Positions 61,295-64,000 of a DNA stretch of 64,000 nucleotides are shown here, one piece after another. The stretch lies in assembly GCA_018969485.1 (NCBI GenBank), contig JAGWYG010000006.1:17203-81202 (forward strand), given 5' to 3'. The stretch's first letter is position 1; each line of letters begins with the position of its first letter. The stretch is from Chloroflexota bacterium (GTDB lineage Bacteria; Chloroflexota; Chloroflexia; Chloroflexales; Roseiflexaceae). The translations under genes and the position numbers were made by a program. The notes under the pieces are model-generated. The model had not been told where the DNA came from. It ran no database searches and saw only the letters and a program-made list of their open reading frames with translations.

Positions 61295-61305
61295 TCAGCG
61301 CGATG
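61029..61305. repeat. 35-base exact direct repeat at the terC 3' end
   Basis: The block starting TCGTGAGCCATGCCACCGAG and ending CTCAGCGCGATG occurs at 61029-61063 and at 61271-61305, 242 bases apart. The second copy contains the stop codon and last codons of the TerC gene. Confidence 0.9.
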
Positions 61306-62047
61306 GTGTCTCGTCGGTCATCGCAGCATGGAGCCGCACTGGATTGCCCTTGCCACGCAGCCGCAGATTCAGCATCTCGACGAACACCGAGAACCCCATC
61401 GCGAAGTAGATGTATCCCTTGGAGATGTGCTGATCAAAGCCCTCGGCCACCAGCGTCACGCCGATGAGCAGCAGGAAGCTCAGGGCCAGCATCTTGACGG
61501 TGGGATGGCGTTCGACGAAAGCGCTGATCGGCGCGGCGAAGACCATCATGAATGCGACTGCCACAACGACCGCCGCGATCATGATGCTGATATTGTCGAC
61601 CATGCCCACCGCCGTGATCACCGAGTCGAGCGAGAAGACAATGTCGAGGAGCAGGATCTGGATGATCACCGCAGCAAACGATGGCGCATTGCGCACCGCC
61701 CCATGTCCCGCATCGCCTTCAAGCTTGTGATGAATCTCGCTGGTGCTCTTGGCAATCAGGAACAGGCCGCCGACGAGCAGGATCAGGTCGCGGCCGGAGA
61801 TCTGCTGCTCGAGTACGGTGAACAGCGGGTTCACCAGACTGATCACCCACGCCAGCGAGAACAGCAACCCGATGCGCATGAACATCGCCAGCCCGAGACC
61901 GACGTAGCGGGCCGTCTGCTGCTGCGCCAGCGGTAGCTTGGCGGCGAGGATCGAGATGAAGATGATGTTGTCGATCCCCAGGACTACTTCGAGCGAGAGC
62001 AGCGTCAGGAACGCGACCCAGGACGCAGGATCGGTGAGCCAATCCAT
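61295..62047 (-). CDS. TerC-family integral membrane protein
   Basis: A 250-residue membrane protein with about seven helices. The paired acidic motifs of TerC proteins are present: EVVLGIDNIIFISILA near the start and DIVFSLDSVITAVGMVDN in the middle. Family members such as Alx export manganese or load metal onto exported enzymes. The ATG at 62047 is chosen because AAGGAG lies nine bases before it; a TTG three codons upstream is too close to that site. No yybP-type riboswitch fits in the 54-base gap before comM. Confidence 0.88.
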   Translation of the reverse strand: MDWLTDPASWVAFLTLLSLEVVLGIDNIIFISILAAKLPLAQQQTARYVGLGLAMFMRIGLLFSLAWVISLVNPLFTVLEQQISGRDLILLVGGLFLIAKSTSEIHHKLEGDAGHGAVRNAPSFAAVIIQILLLDIVFSLDSVITAVGMVDNISIMIAAVVVAVAFMMVFAAPISAFVERHPTVKMLALSFLLLIGVTLVAEGFDQHISKGYIYFAMGFSVFVEMLNLRLRGKGNPVRLHAAMTDETPSR

Positions 62048-62101
62048 ACTGGTCAACTCCTTGTTCTCATGGCAACATGCCGATGGCGGGTGGTCGCAGC
62101 A

Positions 62102-63631
62102 TTATACGGCATCGCGCTGCCGTGCCGTCGGCCGGTATTGCAGCGCCTCGCCGACATGCATGACGCCGATCTGCGATACGCCTGCCAGATCGGCGATGGT
62201 GCGTGCCAGCTTGAGCACGCGATAGTAGCCGCGTGCCGATAGCCCAAGCTGCCGCAGCGCCGCATCGAGCAATCGCTGGGCGGCATCGTCGGGCACGCCG
62301 CTGTCCCGCAATTCCGCCGGACCCATGTCGGCGTTGCAGGTGATTGTGGCATCACCCCAGCGGGCGCGCTGCCGCGCACGCGCCTCGCAGACGCGTGCGC
62401 GTACGACCTGCGAGGCTTCGGCGGGACGGCGCAGCACCAGGCGTTCGTGCTCGACGCGCGGCACTGCGACATGCAGGTCGATTCGGTCGAGCAGTGGCCC
62501 GCTGATGCGCGCCTGGTAGCGCTGCACTGCCGCCGTGCTGCACTGGCACCGCCGCATGGTATCGCCGTGCCAGCCGCAGGGGCACGGGTTTTGTGCTGCC
62601 ACCAGCATGATCGACGCCGGGAAGGTGACGCTGCCGCTCGCCCGGCTCAACGTGATTGACCGATCCTCGAGCGGCTGACGCAAGACCTCGAGGCGGCTAC
62701 CGAACTCGGGCAACTCATCGAGGAACAGCACGCCACGATGGGCCAGCGACAGCATGCCGGGCCGGATTCTGCCAGCACCCCCTCCGACTAGTCCGGCGAG
62801 CGATGTCGTGTGATGCGGCGCGCAGAACGGACGCGCCCGGATGAGTGGCGTGTGACGGGGCAGCAGCCCGGCCACGCTGAAGATGCGCGTCACCTCGAGC
62901 GCCTCATCACGGCTCAGCGGCGGAAGGATCGACACCAGGGCGCGCGCCATCATCGTCTTGCCAGACCCCGGCGTGCCGGTCATCAGCAGGTTGTGTCCGC
63001 CGGCGGCCGCGATCTCGAGCGCCCGCTTGACATGTTCCTGACCCTGGATATGGGCCAGATCGACCTCGAAGGCAGGTTCGGGATCATGTTCGATGCTGTG
63101 AGGAACGATCGGCTCGAGGCCTGCTGTGCCATTGATATGGGCGACGAGACCAGCGATTCGGTGGACCGGGATCACGGTAATACCCTCGACCAGCGCCGCC
63201 TCGCGGGCGTCTTCGTGTGGCACGTAGGCGGTGCTGATGCCGGCATCGCGCGCGACCGCGACCATCGGCAGGATGCCGTCGATGTGCCGTAACGTGCCGT
63301 CGAGACCGAGTTCGCCAAGAAACACGGCATCGCGTGGCAGCGTGGCGAGCTGGTTGGTGGCGGCGAGCAGCCCGAGGGCGATGGGCAGGTCGTAGGCTGG
63401 CCCGACCTTGCGCAGGTCTGATGGGGCCAGACTGGCAGTGACGCGCTGGGTGGGGAAGTTGTATCCACTGTTGCGGACCGCTGCACGCACGCGCTCGCGG
63501 CTCTCCTGCACCGCGGCGTCGCCCAGACCGACGACGTGGAATGCTGGCAGACCGTTGGCGATATCGACCTCGACGGTGACGAGGACACCTTCGAGGCCGA
63601 TCAGCGCGCAACTCATGATTCTGGCGACCAT
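62102..63631 (-). CDS. comM: ComM/YifB-type Mg-chelatase-like AAA+ helicase
   Basis: A 509-residue hexameric AAA+ protein of the YifB/ComM family, which aids branch migration in natural transformation. The N-terminal domain (LEGVLVTVEVDIANGLPAFHVVGLGDAAVQES) is of the Lon-like fold. Then come Walker A TGTPGSGKTMMARAL, Walker B GVLFLDELPEFG and the C-terminal zinc-ribbon-like NPCPCGWHGD with C-x-C. The tail YYRVLKLARTIADLAG is typical. The ATG at 63631 follows GGAGG. Its 5' end and leader are duplicated upstream. Confidence 0.94.
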   Translation of the reverse strand: MVARIMSCALIGLEGVLVTVEVDIANGLPAFHVVGLGDAAVQESRERVRAAVRNSGYNFPTQRVTASLAPSDLRKVGPAYDLPIALGLLAATNQLATLPRDAVFLGELGLDGTLRHIDGILPMVAVARDAGISTAYVPHEDAREAALVEGITVIPVHRIAGLVAHINGTAGLEPIVPHSIEHDPEPAFEVDLAHIQGQEHVKRALEIAAAGGHNLLMTGTPGSGKTMMARALVSILPPLSRDEALEVTRIFSVAGLLPRHTPLIRARPFCAPHHTTSLAGLVGGGAGRIRPGMLSLAHRGVLFLDELPEFGSRLEVLRQPLEDRSITLSRASGSVTFPASIMLVAAQNPCPCGWHGDTMRRCQCSTAAVQRYQARISGPLLDRIDLHVAVPRVEHERLVLRRPAEASQVVRARVCEARARQRARWGDATITCNADMGPAELRDSGVPDDAAQRLLDAALRQLGLSARGYYRVLKLARTIADLAGVSQIGVMHVGEALQYRPTARQRDAV

Positions 63632-64000
63632 GGTGATCCTCCACCCTGCCACATGCACTGGCAACCGGCAGCAATGCGCCGCACCCCGCGTGCCCGGTCG
63701 GCCGAGCACGCGTCGGCTGTCGATATACCGCCACGACCGACGCCCCGTGACGGGTCGCGCTGGCACAGCGCGCCACACAACCTGGCCGGCGTGTGGCGTG
63801 CGCCGGCCGGGCCGATCAGTCGGCCCCGACGGCGACGAGGACACCTTCGAGGCCGATCAGCGCGCAGCGCATGATTCTGGCGACCATGGTGACCCGCCAC
63901 CCTGCCACATGCACTGGCAACCGGCAGCAATGCGCCGCACCCCGCGTGCCCGGTCGGCCGAGCACGCGTCGGCTGTCGATATACCGCCACGACCGACGCC
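63571..64000. repeat. Tandem duplication of the comM 5' region, period 256 bp
   Basis: Copy 1 (63571-63826) spans the first 20 codons of comM, its ribosome site and the region upstream. Copy 2 (63827 onward) runs off the window edge and agrees almost perfectly over 174 visible bases, for example ACATGCACTGGCAACCGGCA in both. Differences include the ribosome site (CCTCC in copy 1, CCGCC in copy 2). Confidence 0.93.
63816..63887 (-). pseudogene. Truncated comM start fragment
   Basis: In copy 2 of the duplication, ATG at 63887 opens MVARIMRCALIGLEGVLVAV and stops after 23 codons at 63816, where the copied segment ends. The ribosome site of the true gene is spoiled here. It is an inactive by-product of the duplication. 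Confidence 0.85.

Noticed and set aside
1..64000. tRNA or rRNA genes
   Set aside because: A by-eye scan for T-loop motifs such as GTTCGAATC on both strands found none; a covariance-model search would be decisive.

Overview
The window is GC-rich and densely coding, with many 4-base ATGA/GTGA gene overlaps. The gene content points to a bacterium of the phylum Chloroflexota, possibly a Roseiflexus- or Chloroflexus-like member: Pro/Thr-rich surface proteins, CTTCGTGT-type simple repeats, an ImuA-ImuB-DnaE2 mutasome under a GAACN4GTTC SOS box, and a VapC relic. This placement is inference from overall style, not a database result. No rRNA, tRNA or CRISPR array was seen.

Left part (1-16.4 kb). A glycosyltransferase and an MFS transporter (minus strand) are followed by about 1.7 kb of decayed DNA holding a broken vapC toxin gene and a dispersed repeat. 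Next come a WecA/MraY-like phosphoglycosyltransferase, a family-5 solute-binding protein and secG. From 7.5 to 13.2 kb lies a six-gene plus-strand operon: a GntR/UTRA repressor, two Gfo/Idh/MocA dehydrogenases, a SIS-domain phosphosugar protein, an SDR dehydrogenase and a MetE-C-like zinc methyltransferase. It has a near-consensus promoter and a CTGGT-N4-ACCAG operator on the start site, and ends at a 16-bp perfect hairpin. A convergent three-gene operon (13.4-16.2 kb) encodes a cytoplasmic coiled-coil protein, a single-pass protein with an outside Pro/Thr stalk and beta domain, and a small exported protein with a sortase-like tail.

Middle (16.4-43 kb). Two adjacent small transposable elements with related terminal inverted repeats sit exactly between the divergent promoters of the coiled-coil operon and the infC-rpmI-rplT-trmH operon. 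infC appears to start at ATC. The rest is mostly housekeeping: a two-component system beside an exported DUF5666-type protein, lon, tpiA, an M50 protease, an ECF sigma factor, plsY, a FAD oxidase, rarA, GNAT-mgsA-glmS, a Fsr-like transporter with an oxalyl-CoA-synthetase-like ligase plus coaA and panE, and two more MFS pumps.

Right part (43-64 kb). A heterodimeric ABC exporter with one degenerate ATPase site is followed by an MBL hydrolase, a SpoIIE-like protein with altered metal ligands, leuS, a membrane coiled-coil protein, and the SOS-controlled operon imuA-imuB-small ORF-DUF6504-dnaE2. Then come rpe, a lone SIS isomerase, a TerC family protein and a ComM/YifB ATPase.

Two window-wide patterns stand out. 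Most promoters I could find are of extended -10 type (TG[GC]TAnnnT). Gene ends are repeatedly found in partial near-tandem duplication: the trmH 3' end, the imuB 3' junction, the terC 3' end and the comM 5' end.
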